A DNA stretch of 64,000 nucleotides from contig JAHHTH010000004.1 in the NCBI GenBank assembly GCA_020024755.1, forward strand, positions 1 to 64,000, given 5' to 3'. The position numbers were made by a program, and so were the translations under genes. The notes under the pieces are model-generated. The model saw only the letters and a list, made by a program, of their open reading frames with translations. It did no database searches and was not told the DNA's origin. Position 1 is the stretch's first letter; every line of letters begins with the position of its first letter. This DNA is from Mycoplasmataceae bacterium (GTDB taxonomy: Bacteria; Bacillota_I; Bacilli_A; Mycoplasmatales; Mycoplasmoidaceae). This document shows, piece after piece, positions 12,933 to 24,586 of this stretch.

Positions 12933-14633
12933 TTAATTATTAATTAGTTTTAATAATTCAAGTGCAGATTGTTCTATTTGTTTATCTTGTTTATTCTCAA
13001 GACCTAAACAAGTATAAATTTCTCCTACATCTAATTTGTTAGCAAACATTTGGTTGAATACTTTATCAATAATTGGTTGGCAAAGATCTTGTTTTTGCAT
13101 TGGGCCAAATGGATTAGCAAAATATGTAGTGCTAATTCCAACTTCTTGAGTTGTTTGCATTGCCATTCTTTTTCCTTCAACAAATACATTTTTAGCTTCA
13201 TTAATATCATCAAATAAATGTAGTCCGATTTTATCTGTGTAGTTATTTGCATATAAGAATAAATCAACACTATGTTCAGCAGTAATTGTTTCGTATTTTG
13301 AAATAGGAACTACTACTCTTGAGTTAACACATTCTGGATTAAAGAAAATAGCTCTATCCATATCAGAATAAATAACACTTTGATCTAGGTCATCTAATCT
13401 AATGAATGCACCTATTTCAGAACCACTAGAAACTATTTCATTTTTATCATTAATTCTTACATATCCCATGTCATCATAGATCACATCATAATGACTTAGA
13501 TATTCTTTGCCTACTTTAGTTAATGCTTCAATGGTTTCTGATTTACCAGTTCCTGAATCTCCCATGAAAATCACATTTTTTTGTTTACCATTTTTAAAAT
13601 ATAACTTTATCATTGAACCATGAATTGGTAAATAGCTTTTCTTCATGTTATAAAGATTGAATAATGTTAATATCATCTTCTTGTTATAACCAAAGTAATC
13701 TATTGGTTTATCATCACTTACTTTTCCTACTCAAATATCATTTGTTTCATCGTAATAGAAAGTAGTGTCTTTCTTATCATCTTCTACACCAAATAATACA
13801 ATTGCTCCTGGTTTGTGATTAATACATTCTTCACTAGAGGCAATATGAAATAAGTTTGCTAAAGCTAGTGCATTAGAAATATGCTTAAAATTAAAATAGA
13901 AGAATGTTAATAAATTACCTGCTTTGACTGGTAAACAAAATCATTCCTCTGGATTGAATTTAAATGTTTTTAAAGGTGATTCATTAACTTGTGTGAAGGT
14001 GCCTTTTCTCTTATTGCTTTCAGTACTAATAATCATTGGAGTTCTTAAAAGAATTTTATTGATAAATTGTACATCTTTAATTAATTCATATTCTTTAGGG
14101 CAAGTTCAATTAAAACTTGATACTAAGAATGAGCCATTACTACCAGAATTTAACTCACGATAAACATGGTTTTCACATCCTTGTACTCTTTCTTGTATAG
14201 CACGATAACTGTTTAAAACTAAGTTGTTGAATGCATTATCTGCATCAATGAACTTGGCGTAGTTATAACCTTTCTTTGCAGTACCAACTGTCATAGTATA
14301 TCTATTCATCTTTCTTCAGTAGATATACACATCTTCTATTACTTCACTTAAGTTTGATAAGTTATCAGTAAAAGGATGTTCTATTTCATCTACAGAAGCT
14401 ACAGATAATAGTCTTGCAACATAAACAAGATCTGCTACTAAATCTTGCTTTTGTTTATTCTTATTTAATCATTTGTATAAGTATGTATCTTGTGCCTTAA
14501 TGTGTTCAATATATGAAGAAATAAATTCTTGAAATAATTTAGAAGATAATAAATCATTTGCATTCTTAAAATATCTACTATCAAAATTTAAGATAATGGT
14601 GTTCTTATAGTGATATGTTGCTTTACGATTCAT
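12933..14633 (-). CDS. PEPCK/HPr-kinase-like P-loop protein
   Basis: A 566-aa soluble protein. Around residue 359 there is a clear P-loop, GDSGTGKSE, preceded by PIHGSMIKL and followed by VIYDDMGYVR and a Gly-Ser-Glu-Ile-Gly stretch. This order (strand, P-loop with GTGKSE, Asp-Asp pair) is what PEP carboxykinases and HPr kinase/phosphorylases share. The N-terminal 300 residues show no known domain to me. It could be a PEPCK homologue, a protein kinase of the HprK fold, or a diverged member of neither activity. The start codon overlaps the stop of the aminotransferase (TAATG), implying coupling and perhaps a shared pathway. Confidence 0.6.
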
Positions 14634-15847
14634 TAATACTTCTCCTTCAATTCATGATAGTGTTTTGCTATTTCATTTACAGTAAATTCAATTTGATCAT
14701 AAGGCAATGAACATATACCAACTCTAATACCTTCTTTTACATTTACTAGATAAATATGACTAGCAATTAATCTATCAAATAATTCATCTTTAAATTTTCC
14801 TCTTACATCTAGAGTAATAAAGAAACCTTCACGGAAACAATAGATAGGAACTTTTTTTTCATTAATCAATTTTAAAAATAAATCACTTCTTCTTTTTACT
14901 AAATCAATGTATTGTTGTTTTTCTTTTAAATAATTTGCAGGATTGTTTAAGATGTTGGTAAAGCAAATCATTGCACCATTATTACAATTACTTCAAACTC
15001 CTCTAGCTGTCTTTTTTAAAGCTACTCCAATTTCATCTATATCTTCTTTGTTTTTTGCAATATTTATAACTGCACCCATTCTCATTCCATAAGCAGTCAT
15101 TGATTTAGAAAAACTAACTGACATTGCTATTAAAACATTATCAGGAATCTTATTGAATAATTTGATATATTCTTTTGCGTCACTACGATATGAATAATCA
15201 ATATATGCTACATCATTTAATATAATAACATTATTGTTTTTTAATGAGCTTGCATAATCTAATAATTCTTGTCATTCTTTTAAACTCATAGAATATCCTG
15301 TTGGGTTATGACAAGGATCATTAATAATTATTAAGATATTGTGTTGCTTATCCTTAATCTTTTCAACACATGATTTAATTCCTTTTAAATTTAGTTTGTT
15401 ATCAACAATGATTTCATATTCCATTGGTTTTAAGCAATATTGTTCAAACATTACATGATAAGGATCTCATGTAATGTTTGGTATTATTACTGCATCATTT
15501 TCTTCAGTATAATTTTTTAAGCAAGTAGATACTGCAGCAGAACCACTTGGAGTTGCAATGGTAAAATGAGGTAAAGTAATATTTGGTATATATCAATCTT
15601 CAACTGCTTTAATGAAACTTGCATTCCCTTGAACTCCTTGAGCATAGGAAGCTTTGTCTTTTCAACTAACAGCATCATATTCTTTATAAACTGTTGATAG
15701 TGTAACTAATTCTTTATTATCATCATGTAACATCCCAATTGTTCCATTTACTTTATCTGCACATGGATCAGCTTTACACTTCTGAATAACTTGAAATACA
15801 GTATCTCCTACCATATTTGTATTTAATCTTTTTCTAATAAATTGCAT
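14633..15847 (-). CDS. class I/II aminotransferase (PLP)
   Basis: A 404-aa fold-type I PLP enzyme. Visible landmarks: TIATPSGSAAVST (cofactor phosphate region), NDPCHNPTGYSM, LNDVAYIDYSY (Asp binding the pyridine N), SVSFSKSMTAYGMRMG with the Schiff-base Lys, and an Arg-Val-Gly-Ile near the C-terminus for the substrate carboxylate. This pattern fits aspartate/aromatic aminotransferases. Substrate is uncertain. Mycoplasmas keep few amino-acid enzymes, so its retention and its 1-nt overlap with the downstream P-loop gene are notable; oxaloacetate (from aspartate) as the shared metabolite with a PEPCK-like partner is an inference only. Confidence 0.85.
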
Positions 15848-15938
15848 AGTCTAATTATATTCTCCAAAAAATTTAATAATTATTAAATTTAGATTAATTA
15901 TTAATACGTAGATATTATACTACTCTATGCAGATTACT

Positions 15939-18341
15939 CTATCTAGGTCTCATTTTTAAAGTATATGTGCCTTCTTTAGCTAATTTATCCATCACTTGTT
16001 TTTGAACAGTGAAACTCTTATTATCTTTTGTATAATTTGAGAACATCATTCCATAGTTATATCAAGAGTTAGGATTATCAACTTCATTACCAACAACACA
16101 GTTAACAGCTACTGGTTCAAATCTAGAATTAATAATTAATGATCCTGAAGAACCTGGTTGTAAAACATCATTTTCTTTATGGCCTAGCATATTAGAGAAT
16201 GAGATTAAGGATTGTTGGACTATCTTTTGAATTTCCATACCATGTGGATTAAATATTTTATTATCCTCTGGAGACATTGATGGGAATTGGAAGTTTTGGT
16301 AATTATCATATCATTCCACCAAGCCTCTATATGCATTGAATCTTTCATTATCAGCTTTGTTGTATTTTTCTCAGAAGTGAACTACATTTCCTTCAGCTTG
16401 AGCATTAACATCCAAAAATCTTTTTTGAGTTACTATCTTTCCACCAATTGATTTAATTGACTTTCACTCTGAACTTGGATAACCGCCGCCAAATAAAGTA
16501 GAATTAGCACTTGGCATAGTACTCTTACCGTTAACAGCACTTAAACCAACATATCAATCTTTTTCTTTGTTAGTGCCTAATACATCATACAATGTTGGAA
16601 GGATAGATTGAATTGTTTTCTTATCTAAAGTCATTTTAGTAATTGCAAAGTCTCCACCGGCATTACTAATAGTTCCTGTTCAACGACCTAATTGTTGTTC
16701 ATGCTCAGTTAAATCGTTTTTGTTGATTGGATCAAATACTGGTCCTACTTTTGAATTTAGTTCATTTAAAGTTCATGAACCTTTAGTAGTAAGCTCAGGA
16801 GTATATCAAATAGTATCTATAAAATTCTTATTTGTAATGCTTGTTGGTGATGATGGTTTTTTGTTATCAACCTTATCTGGATTTGCATTATTGCCTGCTG
16901 ATATAGTTGCTCCATAATTGTAATTAGGTTTTCTATTTTCAATTACACTATGCTTAGAGTATTCTGCAGTTCCATTTACTGTAACAATTCGTTCTTGTTC
17001 AGCAACATCACTTGGAACATCACTACCAGCATATTTTTCTGTTCTTCATCCACCATCTCAATACTTTGCATATGTTTTATTCGATATACCAGATAGATCC
17101 TCATTTGGTTTTCACAAATTATATCCGCATTCACTTCTACTTTTATTAAATGATTTTGAAACATCTAGTACATGGGCATTAGATCCAACTAAAAATTGAT
17201 ATTTACCCTCTGCTTCAAGTGCTGGGTTGTCTACTCTATCAATTACAAAGCAAGTCCCTTGAGATAATTCAGCTTTAATATTTACATATGTATCTCTTGT
17301 ACTTGTTTGTGGATGCTCTATAGTTGTTCTGTATGATTTAGGTCAGTTAATAAGGAATGTTCTATCATAAACATACTTTACAAAATCATAATCACATTTT
17401 AATGATGGAGTATTAGCAAGAGTAATGTTGTAAATATATTTATTATTGCTATCATCAGTAACTAATAATTTAATGTAAGCTTGTTTACGATTTGTAGAAC
17501 CATTTTCTAATGCACCATCTTCATAATTTGCTTTTATATCTTTAACACCTTGTGTTGTTAAACCTAAAATGCTTGCAATGCCTTCATAGTCCATATAGTA
17601 AAGTAGTTGTGATAAATTAGATGGTAAGTAACCAAATTGATTAATTTCAATAATATGGTTTAAATCTACACTAGATGTTTTATCTATTGCGCCTGATGCT
17701 TCTTGATTAGTAAAATTGTCCAAATATTTTTGAGTCATATCATATTGTACAATGTCTATTAAACTAGGCATACATTGCATTAATTGATTCAATCTTTCTC
17801 TTTCACTCAAAGCAGAAGTATCTTTAGTATATGTGTATTCACCAGCAATCCCAACTTCTTGGTTTAGTTTATAGAAGTTAGAATTAATCTTAGAATTCCC
17901 AACATCATATACAAAGTCTACTTGATAATTATTCCCATTATCTTTTCAGTCATATCCATTTAAACTAGCATACATGTTATTTACTGCATCTTTAAATAAT
18001 TTTGATTCTGCAATAATACTTAAAGGAGATGTTGCTTTCTCTATGGTAGATAAACTAATACCATGCAAAGTACCATTGTTTGGTTTTTTGCCTGGTGTAC
18101 TTGGTACATTTGGTTCTGGTGGTTTGTCTGCATTATTATTTGGTTTGTCTGTATTATTATTCGGTTTATCTGTATTATTATTTGGAGGATTTGTATGAGG
18201 AGGATCTAAAGGTTTTGGATTAGAAATCTCCGAATTAGATTGAGTACTTTTAGCACATGACACTACAAAAGGTGCTACTAATAATGTAGTAGCAATTCCT
18301 GCAATACCATAAGCTATTATTTTACGTTTATTAACTCTCAT
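15939..18341 (-). CDS. DUF31-type serine protease lipoprotein
   Basis: An 800-aa lipoprotein: signal peptide ending VVSC with lipidation Cys29, then a low-complexity Asn/Thr/Asp/Lys/Pro linker, a helical region and a trypsin-like domain. The catalytic triad can be placed: His390 in VGSNAHVLD, Asp564 in GGDFAITK, and Ser732 in QPGSSGSLII. This is the mycoplasma DUF31 peptidase family, some members of which cleave immunoglobulins together with an Ig-binding partner (MIB-MIP); no MIB-like gene lies here, so the substrate is unknown. Anchored on the outer face of the membrane. The upstream 55-aa gene probably shares its transcript. All three catalytic residues are intact. Confidence 0.85.
18115..18185 (-). 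repeat. 21-nt tandem repeat in protease lipoprotein
   Basis: Three copies of a 21-nt unit encode NNNTDKP, NNNTDKP and NNNADKP just after the lipid anchor. Being a multiple of three, copy-number change would alter the length of the spacer between membrane and protease domain without breaking the frame. Confidence 0.85.
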
Positions 18342-18409
18342 ACTTTATATTTTGATTATATATTATAAAAATTATGATAATTAATAATGTATATGTTTAT
18401 GTTCTTTCA

Positions 18410-18577
18410 CTAAGAAATTTTTTTAATATAAGCAATTTGGTTAATATTGATTATATTACCTGACAATTCATGAAAATATTCTCCTTTTTTTATAAACTCA
18501 TTACATGTTAATATGGGTCATATTGCACTAACTTCCAAAACATCCCCATTTGACATAAAAATTTGATACTTAGCCAT
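18410..18577 (-). CDS. small conserved-looking protein, 55 aa
   Basis: The frame starts MAKYQIFMSNGDVLEVSAIW and is too short for a normal ORF screen. Support comes from a strong ribosome site (AAGAGGTGA) at correct spacing, a promoter-like TACAAT upstream, and alternating polar/hydrophobic residues that would form a small beta-rich domain. One Trp is UGA. It lies between the pgi terminator and the protease lipoprotein, 68 nt ahead of the latter, and likely forms a two-gene operon with it. Function unknown; I recognise no family. Confidence 0.65.
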
Positions 18578-18598
18578 TATATTCACCTCTTTCTTATG

Positions 18599-18624
18599 AT
18601 TGTATCACTTTTGCTAATAAGTGA
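18599..18624 (-). promoter_or_regulatory. promoter -10 with adjacent inverted repeat (candidate operator)
   Basis: TACAAT at 18604-18599 (minus strand) lies about 20 nt before the 55-aa gene. Directly upstream is TCACTT-N8-AAGTGA (18605-18624), which would sit between the -35 and -10 positions, as expected of a repressor site. Confidence 0.45.
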
Positions 18625-18650
18625 AACATTCTATAATGTGAAATAAAAAA

Positions 18651-18668
18651 GAAGTAATTGCTTACTTC
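18651..18668 (-). terminator. Rho-independent terminator after pgi
   Basis: Seven-bp stem GAAGTAA/TTACTTC with a 4-nt loop, followed on the minus strand by TTTTTTATTT, 69 nt past the pgi stop. Confidence 0.8.
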
Positions 18669-18736
18669 TTAATTGTTAAATACACAGTACTAATGAAATA
18701 TTTATTTAATCTTATTCCATAGTAACATAAAAATTA

Positions 18737-20008
18737 TTATTTAATTTTCTTCTTTAATTCTGCTTTGTAATCTTCAACACCTGGTTGGTTGAATGGATTA
18801 ACTTCAATTAGTAGCGCACTAGTTGCAGCACCAATTGCTAAGAATGCAAATAGTTCACCTAATGTTCTTTCATCACATTTTTCCATTTCAATAAGTAAAT
18901 TAGGAATATGATTATGTGCTTTGATTACAGATTGTTCAATTCAATAATTTAGTTGAAGTAATTCTTTACCTGCAATTTTATCTAAACCATCATCATTATC
19001 AAAACTTGATGTTGGAATTTCTACATATCCTTTAACTTGTTTGTACATTAATGTTGTTTCAAATAAATTTCTAGGACCTTGTTGATATAATTGACCAATT
19101 GAGTGTAGATCTTCACTGTGGTTAGCTAATGTAGGTAAAATACATTTTTCTTTTTTACCTTCTGATTCTGCAAAGATTTGTTTGAAGTGTTCTGCTACAA
19201 ATCTAAGGTTATTTTCATAGGTAGTGAACACTTCTACACTCTTACCTAAATCTAACAATTCTTTTCTAGCAGCTGCATATAACATTGCATCACAAGCAAT
19301 AGTTGGTTTGTTTTTAAAGTTAGCAATAACTTCTTGTCATCCTTCTAAAACTTTTGTGATATCTAATCCAGCTAATAACATAGCCATTAATCCAACTGGT
19401 GTTACAGTAGAGAATCTACCACCAATATCATCTGGAATAATTAATGTTCTATATCCTGATTTGTCTGATAATTGTTTTAATACACCTTTTGATCTATCTG
19501 TTACTGCAACAATTCTATCTGCATGAGCTTCACCATACATTGCATATAACTTTTCTCTAAATAATCTAAAGTTAACTGCAGTTTCAAATGTAGTACCTGA
19601 TTTTGAAATAACTACAATTCCTCAATTACGTCCTTCAAGCTTCTTTAGTAAACTTGCATTGTATGTTGTGTGTAATCCAGCAACATAAATAATATCCATG
19701 TGTTTATCAGTAAATTCTTGTGTGCACATATCAACTGCACCTTTAACTCCAATATATGAACCACCAATACCAATCACAACAACTGTATCAATTTTCTTTT
19801 TAGTTCATTCATTGAACACTTCTTTCATTGTTGGTAAGTCTTTAGTAAAGAATTCATGAGTAGGTCAATCTAATCAGCCTAAAAAATCATTTCCTTCACA
19901 AGTCTTATTAAGTAGTGCTCTTTTAATATCTTCTAGCTTAGAAGCGTATTTCGTAGTAATGTCATTTTTAGTGAATAAATGTGCATTATCTAAATTGAAC
20001 TTAATCAT
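18737..20008 (-). CDS. pgi: glucose-6-phosphate isomerase
   Basis: A 423-aa glycolytic enzyme interconverting glucose-6-P and fructose-6-P in the cytoplasm. Visible signatures include GIGGSYIGVKGA, VISKSGTTFET, DDIGGRFSTVTPVG and the C-terminal NPFNQPGVEDYK with the conserved Gln-Pro-Gly-Val-Glu. Length matches mycoplasma orthologues. The start codon lies inside the end of rsgA (8-nt overlap), so it is the last gene of the prpC-kinase-rsgA-pgi operon, closed by the hairpin at 18651. Confidence 0.96.
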
Positions 20009-20855
20009 ATTTATTTTTAATCCCTTCTAATATTTTCAAATAATTGTTATATCTTCATTGTACTACTTTACCACTTTCTAGCAAAGTTTTAATTAAGCAC
20101 CCACTTGCATTTGCTTGATGAAAACAATCATTAAATTTACAATATGATCCATCTAATACTCGGTGGAAAAATAATTGAGCTAATTTATGTTTGGAATAAT
20201 TAATAGAAATTGTAGAATAACCTGGTGTATCAACAATATAAAAATCATGCACCTTAATTATCTCTGAATGTGTTGTAGTATGTTTACCTCTATTTAAAGC
20301 ATTTGAAACATCTTGCACTCTTAAAAATAGTTCAGGATTTAAACGATTTATAAATGTTGATTTACCTACTCCAGAATTACCAACAAAACAAATTAATTTA
20401 TCATGAAATAATTCTAATAATCTATCATAGTCATTACCATTATTAGTATCATAGAATTTATATCCCATCATTTCATAATCTTTTACATATTGTTTTATCT
20501 CTGGAGATATAGCAATATCAGACTTAGTTAATAGTACAATAATTTCACAATTAAATTGTTCATAAAAAGCAATCATTTGATCTAATAGAAATGTATCAAA
20601 ATCAGGTGTTACAGTTGATTGAATTATTGCAATAATATCTACGTTAGCAACTTTAGGTCTTAATAAATAATCTTTTCTATCATGAATCTTTGTAATGATA
20701 GGTTTTCCATGTTGCATTTCATAGTCAACAATATCACCAGCTACTGGTGTTATTTTATTTAATCTTAATTGTCCTTTAATATCTGATTGAATAGTTTGGT
20801 TATCTATTGATATATAAACTTGATCTTTAAGTGCTTTAATTACTCTTGCTTGCAT
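20001..20855 (-). CDS. rsgA: ribosome small-subunit GTPase RsgA
   Basis: A 284-aa circularly permuted GTPase that checks 30S maturation. An OB fold occupies roughly residues 1-65; then come LTKSD (G4) ahead of GNSGVGKST (G1) and DTPG (G3), the permuted order typical of RsgA. The C-terminal zinc site is seen as CKFNDCFHQANASGC. In other Firmicutes-derived bacteria RsgA (CpgA) is a substrate of the PrkC-type kinase, whose gene overlaps it by 1 nt here (TAATG). The last 18 residues follow a UGA Trp. Confidence 0.95.
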
Positions 20856-22033
20856 TAAATAGTTCCTGTAATAGTTAGTGATAATAAAACAACTACAATA
20901 GCAATAATTACAAATGCAGATGAATTAACTGTAATTAATAATCATCATTTATTTCAGAATTTTTCATTTGCTCTTAGTGATTCTACATTGAATACTGGAG
21001 GTTGTTGGAATGTTCTTTTTTCAATTGGTTTTATTAATGGTTCATTAGCTCTTTCGGGAGCATCTCAAGTTTCTAAATCTTTTAATACTTCATCCATTGA
21101 ACTATATCTAAATTTTTTGTCTTCTGGTTTAGAAGCAGTTAGTCTAAAAATAATGTTATCAATTGATGTAGGTACATTCATTAAAGAACTACTCAATAAT
21201 GGTAAGTCATATTGATTTCAACGTTCAATCTTTTTTCTATCACTAATATCTCTATCTTCAGATGTTTTAAATGGTACATCACCAGTTAGCATTTCATATA
21301 GAATGACACCTAGTGCATGAAGATCAAATTGAATAGTAATAATCTTAGCCATTTCTTCTTTGGCTTTCTTTTCATTATTATTAACTCCAGTCATTATAGT
21401 TTTGTTTAATAATAAAATATCTGGAGTTGAGTAATAAGCAGTACAGTAAAGTGTACCTTCATTAGATTCAAATTTGTTACCATAGAAGCTTGTAGCAATA
21501 CCATAGTCAATAATCTTAATTTGACGTAAATCTTGAGAAAGCATAATATTATCAGCTTTTAAATCTCTGTGGATAATACATCTATCTGGATCAATACAAT
21601 GTAAGTGTCTAACACCTTTACATATATTTCCAAAATAAAGCATTGCTCTGTCAATCTTTATTGCTTTTTGTTTTTCAAGGTATTTTGATAAACAAGGTCC
21701 ATCAATAAATTCACTAACAATAATTACATATGTTCTTGCATCATCGATATATCAATCAATTGCTTTTGCAATATAGTCAGATGGAGTTCTAAATATTTGT
21801 CATGTTAATTCAAATTCATTTAATGCTTTTTCTCATTGATTACGTTTAGATTGTTCGTTATCTTCAGAACTTTCAATCATATCTTTAGTAATCAATTTTA
21901 ATATTACTTTTGAGCATCCAATAAATGCTTGATCCTTAATAGGCTCAGCAATAAAAACCTTGGACATCCCACCGCCTTCAATTTCTTTTACAATTTTGTA
22001 GCCATGTACGACATCACCAATATGTATCTTCAT
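20855..22033 (-). CDS. Hanks-type Ser/Thr protein kinase with C-terminal TM
   Basis: A 392-aa PknB/PrkC-like kinase. Gly-rich loop IEGGGMSKVF near residue 18, catalytic HRDLKADN, metal-binding IDYG in place of DFG, and an APE-equivalent stretch before LHALGVILYEMLTGD. The C-terminus is a single membrane helix (about residues 360-388) with almost nothing beyond it, so the PASTA sensor domains of PrkC are absent. Paired with the phosphatase PrpC one nt upstream and with RsgA downstream, as in the pneumoniae-group mycoplasmas. Start chosen at ATG 22033; a GTG three codons earlier overlaps prpC. Confidence 0.93.
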
Positions 22034-22034
22034 G

Positions 22035-22775
22035 CTATACACCTAATATTACGACTGATAAGTTATCATTTGAATCATTTGATAAAGATTCTGCAATTAT
22101 TTGAGTTGGCACATCATTAAAGTCTCTTGCAGTTAAAATCTTTTTACCCATATCTTTTGGATTAATAAAGTTATGACATCCATCACTAGTTAAAACGATG
22201 TAATCTCCTTTTTGTAAATCAATTTCATAAACATCAGGTTTGATTACTTTACTATTCTTTGCACCAACGAATTGAGTAATTGCATATAAGTTTTCTTTGT
22301 GTTGTTCGTATAGGTGGTGTGGTGCATTCATTTTGTTTAAATAGTTTAATAAGTTTTGGTCTGTTGTAACTTGTTTGCAACCATATATTTCAGATACTAA
22401 TCATGCTCTACTATCACCAATATTGTAGATATAAGCTTTGCCTCCAATTACTAGTGCACAAACAAATGTTGTAGCCATATTAGCTAGCTTTGGATTCTTT
22501 TCAATATGATGATTGATTTCAGTTCTAGCTTCATCAATGATATTTCAAATTCAAATGTTGATTTGTTCTTGGGACAATGTTGTTAAATCTGTAGATTCAA
22601 ATCTTTGTTTAAATACTCTAACAGTTATATCACTAGCAGCAGAGCCACCTTTATATCCACCTAGACCATCACAAACTATACCTGCAAGGTTGTTGTAGGC
22701 ATTAACTCCTGATCAACAAGAGTCTTCATTATTTTGTCTAACTGTTCCTATATCGCTATGATTAGTATGTCTCAT
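22035..22775 (-). CDS. prpC: PP2C-family protein phosphatase
   Basis: A 246-aa metal-dependent phosphatase that reverses the adjacent kinase. Motifs: RQNNEDSC near the start, VCDGLGGYKGG (metal Asp and Gly), NIGDSRAWL, LTSDGCHNF, and SNDSNDNLSVVIL with the final metal Asp-Asn. First gene of the prpC-kinase-rsgA-pgi operon, divergent from miaB with about 80 nt of shared AT-rich promoter region. Confidence 0.95.
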
Positions 22776-22854
22776 AATTGTCTCTAATAACTTTATATAT
22801 TATACTAATATATTTTATCACTTATTAGATTTTTCAATTGTATAATCTTAAAGT

Positions 22855-24303
22855 ATGAAAAATTCAAAGAAAATAGATACAAAAGATTTCAATTTACCTG
22901 AAATTAAGAAAGCAAGAAAAAGATTAGCATCAGCTGAAGTTAAAAGAAATGAATATGAATTAACTCCTGAAATGAAAAGTTTTGGTAAAGGTAAAACATT
23001 CCATATTAGAACCTATGGTTGCCAATCAAATGAAAGAGATACTGAAACTATGGAAGGTATCTTTAAAGATATGGGATTTACTTTTACTGATGATATTTAT
23101 AATGCCGATGTGGTTTTATTGAATACATGTGCCATTAGAGAAAATGCTGAAAATAAGGTTTTTGGTGAATTTGGTTTACTTAAAAAATCAAAACAAAAGA
23201 ATCCTAATATGTTACTAGGTATGAGCGGATGTATGGCTCAATCAGAAAAAGTTGTGAATAAGATCTTAACAGACTATCAACATGTTGACTTTATTTTTGG
23301 AACTCACAACATTCACAAACTACCTGAAATTTTAATGAGAATGCACCATGAAAAACAAATGGTAGTAGATGTATGAAGTCAAGAAGGTGATGTAATTGAA
23401 AATCTACCTGCAAATAGAAATAGTGATATTAAAGCATGAGTAAATATTATGTATGGATGCGATAACTTCTGTACATACTGTATTGTTCCATATACAAGAG
23501 GAAAAATTAGATCTAGAACTAAAGAAGATATTCTAAATGAAGTAAATGATTTAATAAAACAAGGTTATAAAGAAGTTACACTATTAGGACAAAATGTGAA
23601 TAGTTATGGAATTGATTTAGAAGAAGATATTTGTTTTGCTGATCTATTAGAACTTGTTGCAAAGACAAATATTAGAAGAATTAGATTTGCAACAAGCAAC
23701 CCATGAAACTGAGACAATAAAATAATTGAAGTTGCTAAAAAATATACTAATGTAATGCCATACTTTCATTTACCAATTCAATCAGGATCAGAAGCTGTTC
23801 TTGAAAGAATGAATCGTAAGGCTAAGATTGCAGACTATATTAAAAGCATTGAATACATTAGAAAAGAAATTCCAAGTTGTGCAATATCAACTGATTTAAT
23901 TGTTGGATTCCCAAATGAAACAGATGAAGAATTTGAAGCTACACTTAAACTATATGACACTATTAAATATGATAATGCCTATACTTTTATCTTCTCACCA
24001 AGAGAAGGAACTCCAGCTTATAAAATGGATGATAAAACCCCAACTAAAGTTAAGAAAGAAAGATTACAAAAACTAAATGAATTAGTTAAGAAATATGCAA
24101 GTGAAAACAACCAAAAATATGTTGGTAGAACTTTAGAAATTTTAGTAGAAGGGCCTAGTAAGTCTAATCCAGATAAACTATGTGGCTATTCTCCAGAATG
24201 AAAAGTAGTTAATTTTACTGGAAAAGCTAAACCAGGTGAATTAGTACAAGTGAAAATTAAAACTGCATCAAGATTCAGTCTAAATGGCGAACAAGTAGAT
24301 TAA
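22855..24303 (+). CDS. miaB: tRNA-2-methylthio-N6-dimethylallyladenosine synthase
   Basis: A 482-aa radical-SAM methylthiotransferase acting on A37 of tRNAs. The N-terminal MTTase domain contributes three cluster cysteines (RTYGCQSNERD, LLNTCAIRE, GMSGCMAQ); the radical-SAM domain has YGCDNFCTYCIVPY (CxxxCxxC); and a C-terminal TRAM domain ends the protein. In-frame UGA Trp occurs several times (VWSQ, NPWNWD). Single gene, divergent from prpC; a weak A/T-rich hairpin-like region follows. Confidence 0.96.
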
Positions 24304-24335
24304 TGTTGTTCATAATATTTAATAAATCTTTCTAT

Positions 24336-24546
24336 TTGGGGTATTTTGTGAGTTTTTAGAAAATTTCTTGGGGTATTTTGTGAGTTTTATACAGAAAATA
24401 ACCATTATTTTACATAAAATCACTATTTTACACTTATGATTTAGCAACAAAAAAACCTATTTTTCCAGGGATTTTTTAACTTTTTATGATATTTTGGGGT
24501 ATTTTGTGAGTTTTTAGAAAATTTCTTGGGGTATTTTGTGAGTTTT
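24336..24546 (+). repeat. four direct repeats upstream of the first DUF4143 ATPase
   Basis: Four copies of TTGGGGTATTTTGTGAG (plus TTTT) begin at 24336, 24368, 24494 and 24526. They form two pairs, each with 32-nt spacing, and the flanking TTAGAAAATTTC is also repeated, so the pair as a whole seems duplicated. Pair-to-pair distance is 126 nt. The array ends about 40 nt before the ATPase start. Best read as an iterated protein-binding site (operator or centromere-like); too few and too regular without unique spacers for CRISPR. Confidence 0.85.
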
Positions 24547-24586
24547 TAGAAAAATTATATGTCATTGTTCTATAATCACTAATACT

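Noticed and set aside
16976..17164. 62-codon minus-strand frame in the protease gene
   Set aside because: Out of frame with the protease, whose frame here encodes the catalytic-His region with UGA Trp.
15939..18341. Full MIB-MIP immunoglobulin-cleavage system
   Set aside because: Only the DUF31 protease is seen; no Ig-binding partner gene lies on either side.
24336..24546. Possible CRISPR array
   Set aside because: Only four repeats in two pairs, spacers themselves repeated or of unequal length (15 and ~105 nt), and no cas genes in the window.
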